A stretch of DNA of 64,000 nt from Romeriopsis navalis LEGE 11480 (GCF_015207035.1 NZ_JADEXQ010000004.1:1-64000); one strand, 5' to 3'; numbered from the stretch's first letter, positions 55,189 to 64,000 are shown. Translations and numbers: made by a program. The notes: generated from the letters alone by a model not told the origin.

Positions 55189-55632
55189 TTACGAACTGAA
55201 CTGAAATAGTTCTTCCGCCGATCGACCCGCCGTCAACTTATCCCAACCCAGTGTTTGTAAAAAACTATCTGCGTCTGGTGTTTCTACGACATCGACCCCC
55301 CATTCGCCAGTTTGTAATGCGCTGGGATTGGTCGAGGTCGCAGGCGTCGTTTTCAGGCCGCCAAGCGCTAAAACTTTGTAATTAATCGCTTTACCTAATT
55401 GCGCTTCCCGTGACGTTGCTAAGGATTTAACTAAGGCTGCTCCAACGATATTGGCGTCCGCTTCGGTGATGATTTCACAGCGCCAATGTGGATGTTCTAA
55501 AGCCTGGACTTGGCAGGCATGATTCATGGCCGTGCTGAGGTGGGTCTGAAAAATTGTGCAGAACTCAGTGATCGACAGGGCCGGTGCCGCCGTCTCAGGA
55601 ATGCTGTAGTTGTGAGATAAGAGAAAGCGCAT
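55189..55632 (-). CDS. Hypothetical protein, 147 residues
   Basis: I do not recognise the family. The protein is soluble-looking, with a helical N-terminal part (ALSITEFCTIFQTHLSTAMNHACQ), a strand-like core (HWRCEIITEADANIVGAALVKSL) and a C-terminal DSFLQTLGWDKLTAGRSAEELF. There is no signal peptide or membrane segment. It starts with a clear ATG and is divergent from pyrB across about 265 bases. Convergent with the small gene at 54919. Confidence 0.6.
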   Translation of the reverse strand: MRFLLSHNYSIPETAAPALSITEFCTIFQTHLSTAMNHACQVQALEHPHWRCEIITEADANIVGAALVKSLATSREAQLGKAINYKVLALGGLKTTPATSTNPSALQTGEWGVDVVETPDADSFLQTLGWDKLTAGRSAEELFQFSS

Positions 55633-55897
55633 CAGCAGTATTGTGGGGAATCAAGGCCGTTAGCGATGCATAAGTCATGGCGGTGCGGCAATTGGTATAG
55701 GCCATTAGGCACTTATGGCGCAATTCAAGCCTGGCTTAGGATACCATTTCTGCCGCTGCATATTGGGGACTGATGTGACCCGATGCCAAAATTATGATTA
55801 GGCGACTTGCCCAGCACTCAACTCAACGATCGCGCCCCATAATGCGGTATGAATAGATCCGGTGTTTCGTGGCGAAGCTAATTTTCGCCGAAGTTTT

Positions 55898-56887
55898 ATG
55901 CCTTCTTGGTCGCGCCGTCATGTGCTTTCGCTTGCGGACTTTGAGCCGTGGGAATATGACACGATCCTGCAAACTGCAAATAGTTTCCGTGAAGTGCTGT
56001 CGCGGCGCACCAAAAAAGTCCCCACGCTTCAGGGGCAAGTGGTGACAAATCTGTTTTTTGAGCCATCGACCCGCACCCGCAGTAGTTTTGAGTTAGCGGC
56101 CAAACGTTTATCGGCAGATACGTTGAATTTCGCGCCAGGGTCTTCCTCGCTGACGAAAGGCGAAACAATATTAGATACTGCGAAAACTTACTTGGCGATG
56201 GGTACGGATCTGATGGTAATTCGTCATCAAGAATCGGGGGTGCCGCAGGCGATTGCGACGGAAATGGACCGACTTAATTCGGGGGTGGGGGTGTTGAATG
56301 CGGGGGATGGACAGCATGAGCACCCGTCCCAAGCGCTGCTGGATTTATTTACGATTTGTGCCCAGCTGGATGCCAATCAGCCTTGCTTGGAACTTTTGCA
56401 AAATAAAAAGATTGCGATCGTTGGCGATATTTTGCATTCGCGGGTGGCCCGCTCGAATCTCTGGAGTCTGACCGCGAGTGGTGCCGAGGTGCATTTAGCC
56501 GCACCGCCTACCTTACTCCCCCAGGCGTTTGCCGATTATGTCAAAGATACGCCCTTAGAGCGTAAATTATTCGTGCATTGGGAACTCGCGCCAGCGCTCC
56601 AAAATGCTGATTTTGTCATGACCCTGCGGCTGCAAAAAGAACGGATGACGGGCAACTTATTGCCGAGTTTACGGGAGTACCATCAGCAATTTGGGATTAC
56701 CCGCGATCGGTTACAGCAATGTCGGCCCAACGTGAAGATCATGCATCCGGGGCCGACCAATCGTGGTGTTGAAATTACCTCGGACGTGATGGATGACCCT
56801 GAGATGAGTTTAATTGCTGAGCAAGTTACGAGTGGAGTGGCTGTGCGAATGGCCTTGCTTTATTTGATGGGTGGGGCAAAATCCTGA
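55898..56887 (+). CDS. pyrB: Aspartate carbamoyltransferase catalytic subunit
   Basis: A 329-residue enzyme that makes N-carbamoyl-aspartate, the first committed step of pyrimidine synthesis. Carbamoyl-phosphate site [13 protein letters not shown] (about 55-67), [15 protein letters not shown] and the late [10 protein letters not shown] are all intact. I chose the ATG at 55898 ([15 protein letters not shown]); a GTG at 55862 would add 12 residues of leader. No pyrI regulatory subunit is adjacent, as is normal for cyanobacteria. The MASE1 kinase gene begins 140 bases downstream. Confidence 0.96.
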   Translation: MPSWSRRHVLSLADFEPWEYDTILQTANSFREVLSRRTKKVPTLQGQVVTNLFFEPSTRTRSSFELAAKRLSADTLNFAPGSSSLTKGETILDTAKTYLAMGTDLMVIRHQESGVPQAIATEMDRLNSGVGVLNAGDGQHEHPSQALLDLFTICAQLDANQPCLELLQNKKIAIVGDILHSRVARSNLWSLTASGAEVHLAAPPTLLPQAFADYVKDTPLERKLFVHWELAPALQNADFVMTLRLQKERMTGNLLPSLREYHQQFGITRDRLQQCRPNVKIMHPGPTNRGVEITSDVMDDPEMSLIAEQVTSGVAVRMALLYLMGGAKS

Positions 56888-57027
56888 TCACCCCACCCAA
56901 ATTCTTTGCCGAATTTCCTGGGCCCGCTCAAAGGAATGTGGCACTGTGATGACAGTTGATTCAAGGTATTGCCAGAAAATCGAGCGTGCCTGTCACTTGT
57001 GTGCTGTATTGCCAGTTGTGTATTGCC

Positions 57028-59376
57028 ATGTCTTTCCGCAAATTTTGGTCACTACATAATCTTCCGCATTGGCAGGAGATTAAGTGTTTTTATCCTCTGC
57101 AATCAAGATCCTGGCGGTGCGCGAGCGTCGCTTTGACCAGTTTGGTCTACTTTTGCTTAGGCCAATTTACTTTCCAGGTTTTAGATCTGCCGGGAGCTGC
57201 CCCCTTTGCGATCTTTCCCCCGGTCGGAGTCGGTCTCGCCCTGGTGATGTTATTTGGATGGACGGCGGTGATTGGGGTGGCCCTGGGCGCCATGATGTTG
57301 GCGGTACTCCTCAAAGCCCCGGCCTTGATTGTGATCGGGGCGGGACTGCGCAGTGGCATGATGGCCTGGTTTGTGGGTTACTTGCTGCAATGGCTACAGG
57401 TGGATTTTGGTCTGCGGCGATTACGTGATGTGTGGCAACTGATTCTGCTGATCTTTCCTGGCGCGATCGCGTTGAATGCTTCACTGGCCTGTTTGCTCGA
57501 TATCGGGGCCTATACAGCTTGGGAGAATCTTCCCAAGACTTGGCGCACCCTATTCATTGCCGACTTGTCCAGTGTATTGATGATTACCCCTTTTCTGGTA
57601 CTGGTAATCCCACCGCTGTGCTCTCTGAATCATCGGCGTAAGGTGAATGCCCTGTGGCAATCTTGGTGGCGGCAGCGATCGCAGGCTCTCGAAGGTCTGA
57701 TATGGCTCGCCTTTACCATCAGTATTGAGCTCCGACACGTTGATAGTGCGCCGGACGTCATGCTCCTAGAAGCGCTGCCGTTCTTGAGTTTGGCTTGGGC
57801 CGCTGCTCGGTTTGGCATTATCACCACGGTTTGCGCCAGTTTTTGGATTAATAGCATTGAAATTGCCCATGTCTTGCAAGGCTATGGCATTTTTGTCCTG
57901 CAATCTAATCAGGATACGAATGTTGCATTACTGATGTTGCAGACATTCATTGTGGTGATTGTGTTCATGGGCTTGAGCTTAGCGGCCACGACTGAAGAAC
58001 GGCATGAATTACTTAATTCGCTACTTCAAGAGCAACAGTTCGATCGGGTCATGGTGAATTTGGCCCAGCGGGTGCGGAATAGTCTCGATTTGAGCGACAT
58101 TATGCAGACTACCGTGCAGGAGATCTATGCCGCATTGAAGGTCGATCGCGCCTATTTATTACAACGCATGTTGGATGGCAGCTATACCGTCACGACGGAA
58201 TCCCACGGTTTGAAATGGCCTTCTTGTATGGGGAATACAATACCCACGGCAACGGCCCAGCAGTTTGAAGTGCTGTATCGCGATAAAGGCACCGAAATCA
58301 CCGATGATTTGCGGCAGGCCGCGGGAATACATCCATTAACCCGACAACTGTGCGCCGAATATCAAGTCCAATCCCGTGTGGCTGTGCCGGTTTTGGTCGA
58401 CGGTGATGCCTATGCATTGCTCACTGTGCATCAATGTTCGGCTCCCCGTCACTGGAGTCATCAAGAGATTAACTTTTTGGAGCAGGTGGTTTTGTTGTTA
58501 GGTGCGTCGCTGCATCAAGGTATCTTGTATCAGCGAGAACGTCACTTGGTGAGTGAACTGGATCAACAAGTGCAAGCCCGAACCCAGGAATTGCAGCGTA
58601 GTTTAGTCGCCCAGGAAAAACTGAATGAAGGTCAAGCCCGCTTGTTACATGCTGTAAGCCATGATTTGCGCACCCCGATCGTTGGGAGTTTGTTGGTGTT
58701 GCGCCAGATGTTGAAGCGTGACGAGGGTAAAAATAAAACGGTTCTACAGCGGTTGCAGGAGAGTGGTGAACGCCAACTGACCCTAATTCAATCCCTGCTA
58801 GAAGACTATCGGGCGGAAGATGCGACCTTGCGTTTTCACTTTAAATTGATCGATTATGCCGAATTTGTCCAGGCGACGTTACGGACGCTATCCCCGATTC
58901 TAAAGGAATATGAGGCGACGGTCAAAGTTGATATTCCGGCGCAACTTCCCGAAGTTCAGGCGGATCCAGTGCATTTGCAGCGCGTACTTGAGAACTTGAT
59001 CACGAATGCACTCAAACATAATCAGCCTGGTTTGACCTTGCAGCTCAATGCCTGTGTGGTGAACGAAGCCACGATCGACTATCTGCGTTGTGAGGTGGTT
59101 GATGATGGCGTCGGCATTCCCCCCGATGTGGCACAGCAATTATTCTCGCGCCCCTATCTCCGTTCTTCTGATGGCTCATCCCGTACGGGGATTGGGTTGG
59201 GCTTGTACTTGTGCTATCAGATCGTGATTGCCCATGGTGGCCGGTTAGTTGTAGAACCGTTCAAATTTGGCGTGAAATTTGTTTTTACGATTCCGATTGC
59301 GGTGCTGCCGATCGCCCCAACTATGCTCCCCTCAAATAATCTTGCGCTTGATTATACTGATCGCCCCAGCAATTGA
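57028..59376 (+). CDS. MASE1-GAF sensor histidine kinase
   Basis: About 782 residues; I chose MSFRKFWSLHN as the start over an upstream TTG (56956). Order: MASE1 membrane sensor domain (about 35-320, eight or so helices; APFAIFPPVGVGLALVMLFGW is typical), GAF domain (about 355-500; ALKVDRAYLLQRM, RVAVPVLVDGDAYALLTVH), coiled coil, HisKA (LLHAVSHDLRTPIVG, phospho-His about 542) and HATPase (NLITNALKH, DDGVGIPPD, GIGLGLYLC). Receiver and regulator partners are not nearby, so it is an orphan kinase with unknown signal. Confidence 0.92.
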   Translation: MSFRKFWSLHNLPHWQEIKCFYPLQSRSWRCASVALTSLVYFCLGQFTFQVLDLPGAAPFAIFPPVGVGLALVMLFGWTAVIGVALGAMMLAVLLKAPALIVIGAGLRSGMMAWFVGYLLQWLQVDFGLRRLRDVWQLILLIFPGAIALNASLACLLDIGAYTAWENLPKTWRTLFIADLSSVLMITPFLVLVIPPLCSLNHRRKVNALWQSWWRQRSQALEGLIWLAFTISIELRHVDSAPDVMLLEALPFLSLAWAAARFGIITTVCASFWINSIEIAHVLQGYGIFVLQSNQDTNVALLMLQTFIVVIVFMGLSLAATTEERHELLNSLLQEQQFDRVMVNLAQRVRNSLDLSDIMQTTVQEIYAALKVDRAYLLQRMLDGSYTVTTESHGLKWPSCMGNTIPTATAQQFEVLYRDKGTEITDDLRQAAGIHPLTRQLCAEYQVQSRVAVPVLVDGDAYALLTVHQCSAPRHWSHQEINFLEQVVLLLGASLHQGILYQRERHLVSELDQQVQARTQELQRSLVAQEKLNEGQARLLHAVSHDLRTPIVGSLLVLRQMLKRDEGKNKTVLQRLQESGERQLTLIQSLLEDYRAEDATLRFHFKLIDYAEFVQATLRTLSPILKEYEATVKVDIPAQLPEVQADPVHLQRVLENLITNALKHNQPGLTLQLNACVVNEATIDYLRCEVVDDGVGIPPDVAQQLFSRPYLRSSDGSSRTGIGLGLYLCYQIVIAHGGRLVVEPFKFGVKFVFTIPIAVLPIAPTMLPSNNLALDYTDRPSN

Positions 59377-59400
59377 AATCGCCTCAGTAGTCGAATCAGC

Positions 59401-59442
59401 CTAAGCAATCATATCTTCGAGCTAAACAATCATGTCTTCGAG
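59401..59442. repeat. 21-base tandem duplication at the acyltransferase 3' end
   Basis: CTAAGCAATCATATCTTCGAG (59401-59421) is followed by the same 21 bases with two changes (59422-59442), the second copy encoding the last six residues and stop. The first copy would encode LEDMIA plus stop. Confidence 0.85.
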
Positions 59443-60792
59443 TATGGTTTGTAATTCTTGCGTCAGGGTTTCAACGGATTGTTTGGCCTGGCGACGATTG
59501 GTCTGATATTGGGCTAGGCGATCGCTGACTATAATCGGGTCGCCAATGGTGACCGTAGCCGTTTGTTGGCCAATTTTGGGGCGTTTGAGTGAACTGCTTT
59601 CGCCGCCGAGCCGGGCGACGGTTTCCCAAGTAATACTCATGGTTTCAGCAAAGCGCTCGATCGTCGGTTTTTCCCGCACGTAGCTGCCAGTGACGGAGAC
59701 AAAGCGTTCCACTAAGCGCATATGCCATAGGTGCATTTCCGATTCGGTCGCCACCCGATCTGCTAAGCTGCGCTCGATGACTGAGAGATGATCCAAGTCC
59801 ACATCCTGGCGATAAATATTGTCCCAAGCACATTGTTCCAAACGGCGACAGCGATCGGTCATAGACCCTTTCGGCGTGACATTGAAGTAGGCTTCAGGCA
59901 CACTGAGCGCAGTTTGGAGCAGTTGCTGTAGGCGTTGGGCAAACTGTTGACTGGGCGGTAGTGCGGGATCGATGGTTGCGAGTTTGAGATGATAGAACTG
60001 ACTGTAATGTTGCTCCATCAAATGCAGAATTTGTTCGCCGAGTTGAGCGAGGCGAGCATACATCAACGGTTGCTCGACCTTTCCCTGGTCCGGTGACACA
60101 ATGCCGACTTGTGCTTCGAGGTCAGTCAGGAGGGCTTCAATATTAGGCCAAGCATCATGTTGATATTTGTATTGCAAGCCGATCGGAATAATCACGACTT
60201 GCTCGCTCCGCTGGGCTTTGGCTAAGTCTTCGGCACACCAAAATGCCAGTTGAGCAATTCCTGGTTCAAGCGGGGCAACGATTTCACTATGGCCATTGGT
60301 GGCACCTTCGGGTGCGGCCATAAAGGGTAATTGGCCATTCAACAACAAATTGCGAGCTGACTTCAGTCCGGCCCGATCGAGCTTACCGCGCATAATCGAG
60401 GTGCCTCCGAGGCGTGAGAACAACCAGCCCATGATTTCTCCGGCCCACAGTGGGACGCCACGATCGTACATAAAATGGCTATGGATCGGTGTTCTGAGTT
60501 TAATGCCTAAATCTTTTGCGGCTGGGGGCATAAGCTGACTGAAGAGATAGCCGAGGGCCAGTGGATCATTCACACTGGGATGCCGAAAGGCTAAAACCAA
60601 GCGAATTTTGCCTGCTTCAAACTGTTCATAGGCTTGCACTAATGTCTCGAGGTGTTTGGCTTCCACCTGCTGTAAGTCAGTGGTTTGACGCATCCAAAAC
60701 GGCACGGCCCAATGGACTGCACGCGTCACTGTGGCATTGTAATCAGGGGCGATAAAGCCCAGTGCTGGTTGTGCTTCCCGAATTGTGACCAC
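59422..60792 (-). CDS. PlsC-like acyltransferase family protein
   Basis: About 456 residues from a GTG at 60792 (VTIREAQPALGFIAPDYN); an ATG at 60891 adds a basic leader without family character. The acyltransferase domain holds the catalytic RHPSVND (HX4D), then GGTSIMRGKLDRAGL and the FMAAPEGATNGHSE motif, as in glycerolipid acyltransferases. The C-terminal half (about 250-456) is a helical extension with LDHLSVIERSLADRVATESEMHLWHMRLVERF-like content. The likely role is transfer of acyl chains to a glycerol phosphate or related lipid. A 21-base tandem duplication follows directly. Confidence 0.85.
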   Translation of the reverse strand: MVTIREAQPALGFIAPDYNATVTRAVHWAVPFWMRQTTDLQQVEAKHLETLVQAYEQFEAGKIRLVLAFRHPSVNDPLALGYLFSQLMPPAAKDLGIKLRTPIHSHFMYDRGVPLWAGEIMGWLFSRLGGTSIMRGKLDRAGLKSARNLLLNGQLPFMAAPEGATNGHSEIVAPLEPGIAQLAFWCAEDLAKAQRSEQVVIIPIGLQYKYQHDAWPNIEALLTDLEAQVGIVSPDQGKVEQPLMYARLAQLGEQILHLMEQHYSQFYHLKLATIDPALPPSQQFAQRLQQLLQTALSVPEAYFNVTPKGSMTDRCRRLEQCAWDNIYRQDVDLDHLSVIERSLADRVATESEMHLWHMRLVERFVSVTGSYVREKPTIERFAETMSITWETVARLGGESSSLKRPKIGQQTATVTIGDPIIVSDRLAQYQTNRRQAKQSVETLTQELQTILEDMIV

Positions 60793-60950
60793 TAGCGCTT
60801 GTCTCCAAAATCCGACTGCATTATATCGGCAATTATGGTGACTGTAGCGCCGACCAATGATCAATCCACGACCGCGAGCGCCAGTTCGCAAACTGTTTGG
60901 CTCAATCTTGTCGTAATTGACTCGAAGGAATGGCCCGAAATATAACGGTC

Positions 60951-61310
60951 CTAAATTTCGCCTAATTCAATCACGTTATCATCGGGGTCTCGCACAAAAA
61001 CGGCCGGGCGACCCGAGCCACTGACTTGAAAATTTTGACCCGCTGCCGTTAGTCGCTGTTTAACGGCGGCAATATCGCTCACGGAGAAGGCTAAATGCCG
61101 ATTTCTACCCCAGCGCTCCTGATTTTTACTGGGTGGATTTTCGGGGGCAACGAGCAAATGCAGTTGATAATCGCCGATTTGGTACCAAATTCCCGGAAAT
61201 TTCAGATCGCGCTCTGCCTTTTGTAGCCCCAGTATATCGCTATAGAAATGTTCGGCTTTGGCGAGATCTGTGACATTCAGGGCCGTGTGGAGGAAATGGT
61301 TAATTTGCAT
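60951..61310 (-). CDS. VOC/glyoxalase-family protein
   Basis: A 119-residue single-module vicinal-oxygen-chelate protein: MQINHFLHTALNVTDLAKAEHFYSDI, then DYQLHLLVAP, RHLAFSVSDIAAVKQRL and the final FVRDPDDNVIELGE. Metal-binding His/Glu positions of the fold are present (H in the first strand, H in HLAF, E in IELGE). VOC proteins include glyoxalases, dioxygenases and resistance proteins; the substrate is unknown. It is 27 bases upstream of the TPR gene's stop codon side and transcribed in the same direction, so the two may be co-transcribed. Confidence 0.88.
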   Translation of the reverse strand: MQINHFLHTALNVTDLAKAEHFYSDILGLQKAERDLKFPGIWYQIGDYQLHLLVAPENPPSKNQERWGRNRHLAFSVSDIAAVKQRLTAAGQNFQVSGSGRPAVFVRDPDDNVIELGEI

Positions 61311-61337
61311 GGCATTGCAGATGCAGAACTGGGGAAT

Positions 61338-62207
61338 TTAGGAAGGTTGATCGAGCCGATCGAGCCATTGCTGGGCCAAGGTGAAGCCCGTTTGGTTCCG
61401 TTGGAGTTTGTAGAGTTTTTGCGCCGCTTGGAGGGACTTGCGGGCTTGTTTAAGCTGCTGCTGGCGGTAGTGACCCAGGCCGATCGCGTAATGTGCGTTG
61501 GCGTAGTTGGGGTTGGCTTGAAGGGCGCGTTGGAGCACGGTGATTGCCGCTGCCAGCTTGTCTTGAGTGAAGTAAATCGTCCCTAAATTGTAGAGCGCTT
61601 CGACGTAGGTAGGACGTAATTCGATCGCCCGCTCAAAGGCTTTGGCCGCCGCTTGTGGTTGCTGCTGCTGTTGATAAACAATTCCCAAGTGATAGAACGC
61701 CTCTGGGGCCTTGGTGGAGAGTTTTGTTGCAGTCTCTAGTGCTTTCGCTGCCTTGTCCCACTGCTGTTGGTATTCGTAGGTGAGGCCGAGGTTGTAATAG
61801 GCCATCCCAGACTGGTCATCGAGTTCGATCGCCCGTTGTAAATAGGCTTGAGCCTGGGGGAAGTTGCCACCCTCTAAGAGTGCCGCGCCTAGATTTGCAT
61901 AGGCTAAGGCCCATTGTGGTTGGGCTCTAACGGTTTGGTAAAATGCTGTGGCGGCGGCTTGTAGCTTGCCTTGCTGTCTCAGCGCAAGGCCGAGATTATA
62001 ATGTGCCGGTGCAAGATTTGGATCCAGGGCAATGGCTTGTTGGAAGCGGGCGATCGCTTGATCAAGTTGTTGTTGTTGGATAAACCCCACACCCTGCTGG
62101 AAAATTTGCTGAGCGGTAAGTTTTGGCTTGGCGGCTGTGGCGGGTAGCAGCAAAAGCTGCGTGGCAATGATGCCGGACGCCCCGATCGTGCTGAAAATTT
62201 TCTTCAT
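61338..62207 (-). CDS. Exported TPR-repeat protein
   Basis: About 289 residues from MKKIFSTIGASGII, with a signal peptide to about 27 (cleavage after ATA). About seven TPR units follow, each 34 residues with the N..GLA/Y..PxLAPAHYNLGLALRQQGKL pattern: PNLAPAHYNLG, PQWALAYANLG, DQSGMAYYNLG, TKAPEAFYHLG, TYVEALYNLG and PNYANAHYAIG are visible repeat cores. TPR proteins scaffold protein complexes; this one is periplasmic or thylakoid-lumenal. Similar TPR proteins aid photosystem assembly or gas-vesicle/pilus systems; no partner is indicated here. Confidence 0.88.
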   Translation of the reverse strand: MKKIFSTIGASGIIATQLLLLPATAAKPKLTAQQIFQQGVGFIQQQQLDQAIARFQQAIALDPNLAPAHYNLGLALRQQGKLQAAATAFYQTVRAQPQWALAYANLGAALLEGGNFPQAQAYLQRAIELDDQSGMAYYNLGLTYEYQQQWDKAAKALETATKLSTKAPEAFYHLGIVYQQQQQPQAAAKAFERAIELRPTYVEALYNLGTIYFTQDKLAAAITVLQRALQANPNYANAHYAIGLGHYRQQQLKQARKSLQAAQKLYKLQRNQTGFTLAQQWLDRLDQPS

Positions 62208-62461
62208 CGTCTGCACTACTGCTGGTGAAGCTACTGCGCGAGGTCGGCTATATGCTAGCAGCAGATTTTCGCAACGTAAGAAAAATGCGATCAGGTTCAG
62301 CCCTAGGGCATAGGTAGTGACTGGCTTCGATGTCGCTTTTAATACAAAAAATGTTCGGCGGCTTCATTCATCACAGCACGATTGATTCAGCCAAAATATG
62401 AATGAATTTATGGATTTGACTTCACCGCAGAATTGAAAAAATCTGACCTTTAAAAAGTAGA

Positions 62462-62530
62462 AATGGCGATCAGTTCAACAAAGAATTGATGAGCTAAAGC
62501 CATCATATTCTTCGCTAGTCGATCGCCATT
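62462..62530. ncRNA. Candidate structured RNA or DNA element (nested hairpin)
   Basis: Outer 10-bp perfect stem: AATGGCGATC (62462-62471) with GATCGCCATT (62521-62530). Inside, AAGAAT-TGATG pairs with CATCA-TATTCTT across a 9-base loop. The two-tier structure lies in a gap without protein genes. No promoter or terminator was established. Confidence 0.35.
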
Positions 62531-62775
62531 AAATGGGAAACACACAACACACGAAATGAGGAAACACACGACTGGTCGCCCTAGCATTATTAGCTTATGA
62601 GCGATGCACCACTTAGTCTTCCACTACTTTAGGGAGTGAATCAATAAATCAGTAAGAGCGCATCTACGGAAACATTTAATTTGGTTTCTCGTCATAACTT
62701 CTGCAATTTCCATGAGGTCTTGATATCGTTCAGCGAAATAACGGAATTACGGTTTATGGTCGGCTACGTAATTTT

Positions 62776-62838
62776 TAGGACTGAGGCGATATTGCACCGA
62801 GTAAGCCTAATGTTCTACCCGTTGAACTACGGAGAGAA
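62776..62838 (-). pseudogene. tRNA-5'-half-like relic
   Basis: On the minus strand the sequence reads CTCTCCGTAGTTCAACGGG then TAGAACATTAGG. It contains an acceptor-like arm, U8-A9 and a D-arm GTTC...GAAC with AACGGGTA loop, as in real tRNAs. TTAGG meets a CCTAA 26 bases later, so no 7-base anticodon loop forms, and no T-arm or CGGAGAG 3' arm follows. A second, weaker TCTCCGTAGCTTG-like copy starts near 62876. Confidence 0.4.
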
Positions 62839-63015
62839 CTCGTGATTTGACCATCCTTACGGACAAGCTACGGAGATAATATTCTCTCCAAGACAATCAA
62901 ATAATTTAGCCGTTTGCCGGATCGCTGGCTCGGCATATCGTCGTTTATGGTTTGCTTGTACTACGATTGAATTGACGGGTGCAGTCCGGACCAGTGTTTA
63001 GAAGGTTGACTCAAG

Positions 63016-63486
63016 ATGTTAGAACCCTCGACACCTCGATCGCTGCATCGGCAAAGGTCGCCCACTGCGCTGTGGCCGTGCTGGAGACAATGGATCGCTG
63101 CACTACTTTTGTGGGGATTGCCGATCGCCTTATTGCTAGGTTTGGGATTTGCCATGAATCCGCCGTCGGGGCAAATCGCCAGAAAAGCGGGGCGGCTCCG
63201 ACAAAATCGCTTGTGTGAACAACTGATTAATGTCCAAGGTCAGGTTACGCAAGGTGTCTTGAATCAGCTGCGGGTTTTGGCTACACCCGCAGCTCACCGC
63301 GATGTCAGCCGTTTGCTGGGGCCGAACTATTGTCAGTTGCCGGCGATTTATGTGCAGGTTGATACACGCGCTGATCGTTATGTGTATCAATTAACCCATG
63401 CGCCACATCGTTGGTTGGTTGTGTTGTATGAGCGCGATCAATATGTTGGATATGCGATTTGGGATGAACCGCGGGCTGATGAGTAA
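63016..63486 (+). CDS. Hypothetical protein with an N-terminal membrane anchor
   Basis: A 156-residue protein. A basic N-terminus is followed by one hydrophobic helix (WIAALLLWGLPIALLLGLGF, about 26-46); the rest looks exported, with VLATPAAHRDVSRLLGPNYCQLP and a beta-rich end (AIYVQVDTRADRYVYQLTHAPHRWLVVLYERDQYVGYAIWDEP). No family is recognised. It precedes the CcdA-type gene on the same strand by about 190 bases, so co-transcription and a role in envelope or cytochrome c maturation are possible but speculative. Confidence 0.6.
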   Translation: MLEPSTPRSLHRQRSPTALWPCWRQWIAALLLWGLPIALLLGLGFAMNPPSGQIARKAGRLRQNRLCEQLINVQGQVTQGVLNQLRVLATPAAHRDVSRLLGPNYCQLPAIYVQVDTRADRYVYQLTHAPHRWLVVLYERDQYVGYAIWDEPRADE

Positions 63487-63674
63487 TTAATTGGTGTCCT
63501 GATCGGGACCATCGGTTGATGCGAATTGTTGATTGACGCTGATCTTGGCTGGAATGCCGGTGCCGTCTTTGAGGTTCGCGAGTGAAAGCGCTGGTCATCG
63601 CCGCACCGTATCGCATCGATATCTGTTGCAAAGTGTAAAGTAGAGAAAGCGAATCACTTTTCACTGGCGCTGTC

Positions 63675-64000
63675 ATGCTTGAAACGATTTCTACCCAACT
63701 TTACCTTTGGAGCCAGTGGGCCAACCAATTGGTCACGGCACAGCTCAGTCATCTGACGATCGTCAGCATCGGAATAATCTTCGTTGCCGGACTGCTGACG
63801 AGTATGACACCTTGTATGCTCTCGATGTTGCCGATTACTGTCGGCTACTTGGGGGCTTACGATGATGACCAAACCCGCATGCAGGGAGCGTTGCAGTCTT
63901 TATGGTTTGCCCTCGGGTTAGCCACCACGCTGGCTGGATTGGGCATTGCCGCATCATCATTGGGCAAGGTCTACGGTCAGATTGGTATTGGCTTGCCGAT
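63675..64000 (+). CDS. ccdA: CcdA-type cytochrome c biogenesis/thiol-disulfide membrane protein (partial)
   Basis: The frame is open from ATG 63675 to the window edge; 108 codons are visible. Translation starts MLETISTQLYLWSQWANQLV, then IIFVAGLLTSMTPCMLSMLPITVGYLG, the first transmembrane helix with the conserved redox Cys in TPCM, followed by a second helix (LQSLWFALGLATTLAGLGIAA). This is the cyanobacterial CcdA/DsbD-transmembrane family, which passes electrons across the membrane to reduce apocytochrome c haem-binding cysteines. The 3' end is outside the window. Confidence 0.9.
   Translation, partial: MLETISTQLYLWSQWANQLVTAQLSHLTIVSIGIIFVAGLLTSMTPCMLSMLPITVGYLGAYDDDQTRMQGALQSLWFALGLATTLAGLGIAASSLGKVYGQIGIGLP

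Larger units (their letters stand above)
62208..63015. other. Gap of about 800 bases with structured elements
   Basis: No protein gene was recognised. A nested hairpin is at 62462-62530 and two tRNA-5'-half-like sequences are at 62776-62876. Weak GGAGA / TCTCC pairing occurs around 62872-62889. A tRNA acceptor 3' half or T-loop sequence was not found on either strand. Confidence 0.55.

Overview
The window looks like part of the chromosome of a cyanobacterium. It carries an NblS-type sensor kinase, a CpcS/CpeS-type bilin lyase, a DesC-type acyl-lipid desaturase, a glycine-tailed RRM protein (Rbp type), an SLH-OprB porin, a FutA/IdiA-type iron-binding protein, a monomeric B12-dependent ribonucleotide reductase and many GCGATCGC (HIP1) octamers. 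No rRNA, complete tRNA, CRISPR array, transposase or phage gene was seen. Most of the window is ordinary core genome, with two accessory blocks of giant exported proteins.

Layout. 1-7650: two tandem exoprotein genes ending in CHAT (caspase-like) domains. The first is cut by the window edge; the second has a two-partner-secretion N-terminus, a beta-helix and Ig-like repeats. 7.7-11.3 kb: UbiD-family decarboxylase, S4 RNA-binding protein and an ABC-class predicted ATPase. 11.3-12.5 kb: an unknown protein and an orphan HicA-like protein among strong hairpins. 12.7-19.1 kb: DUF2232 membrane protein overlapping a CobT-like phosphoribosyltransferase, a coiled-coil protein, riboflavin synthase, a BFN/DUF151 protein, an aldo/keto reductase with two ferredoxin motifs, and an exported unknown. 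19-20.9 kb: a bilin-lyase-like gene overlapping a solute-binding lipoprotein. 21.5-23.8 kb: a DUF1611 protein overlapping an alanine/ornithine racemase homologue. 23.9-30.5 kb: desaturase, RRM protein, M23 endopeptidase, PgeF-type protein, NblS.

30.7-40.0 kb: two paralogous giant exported proteins on the minus strand. Each has an N-terminal DUF4347 domain, then carbohydrate-binding or PA14/lectin modules, Calx-beta repeats and a C-terminal PQQ-dependent sugar-dehydrogenase-like propeller. 40.0-43.1 kb: class II ribonucleotide reductase behind a perfect match to the cyanobacterial LexA box. 43-49.3 kb: universal stress protein, an MBL-fold hydrolase with a four-cysteine tail, a 40-residue membrane protein, AlkA-type glycosylase, GerMN lipoprotein and MgtE. 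49.3-53.9 kb: a probable iron-uptake neighbourhood (FeoA-like protein, FutA/IdiA, TonB-like proline-rich protein, SLH-OprB porin). 53.9-55.6 kb: a gene-poor stretch with a decayed Uma2 gene and two small unknown genes. 55.9-64.0 kb: aspartate carbamoyltransferase, MASE1 histidine kinase, acyltransferase, VOC protein, TPR protein, a structured gap with tRNA-like relics, a membrane-anchored unknown and the start of a CcdA-type gene.

The most unusual theme is that four exported multidomain proteins here each carry a His/Cys signature resembling caspase-like (clan CD) peptidases: two in C-terminal CHAT domains and two in N-terminal DUF4347 domains. Proteolytic activity is an inference and has not been shown.
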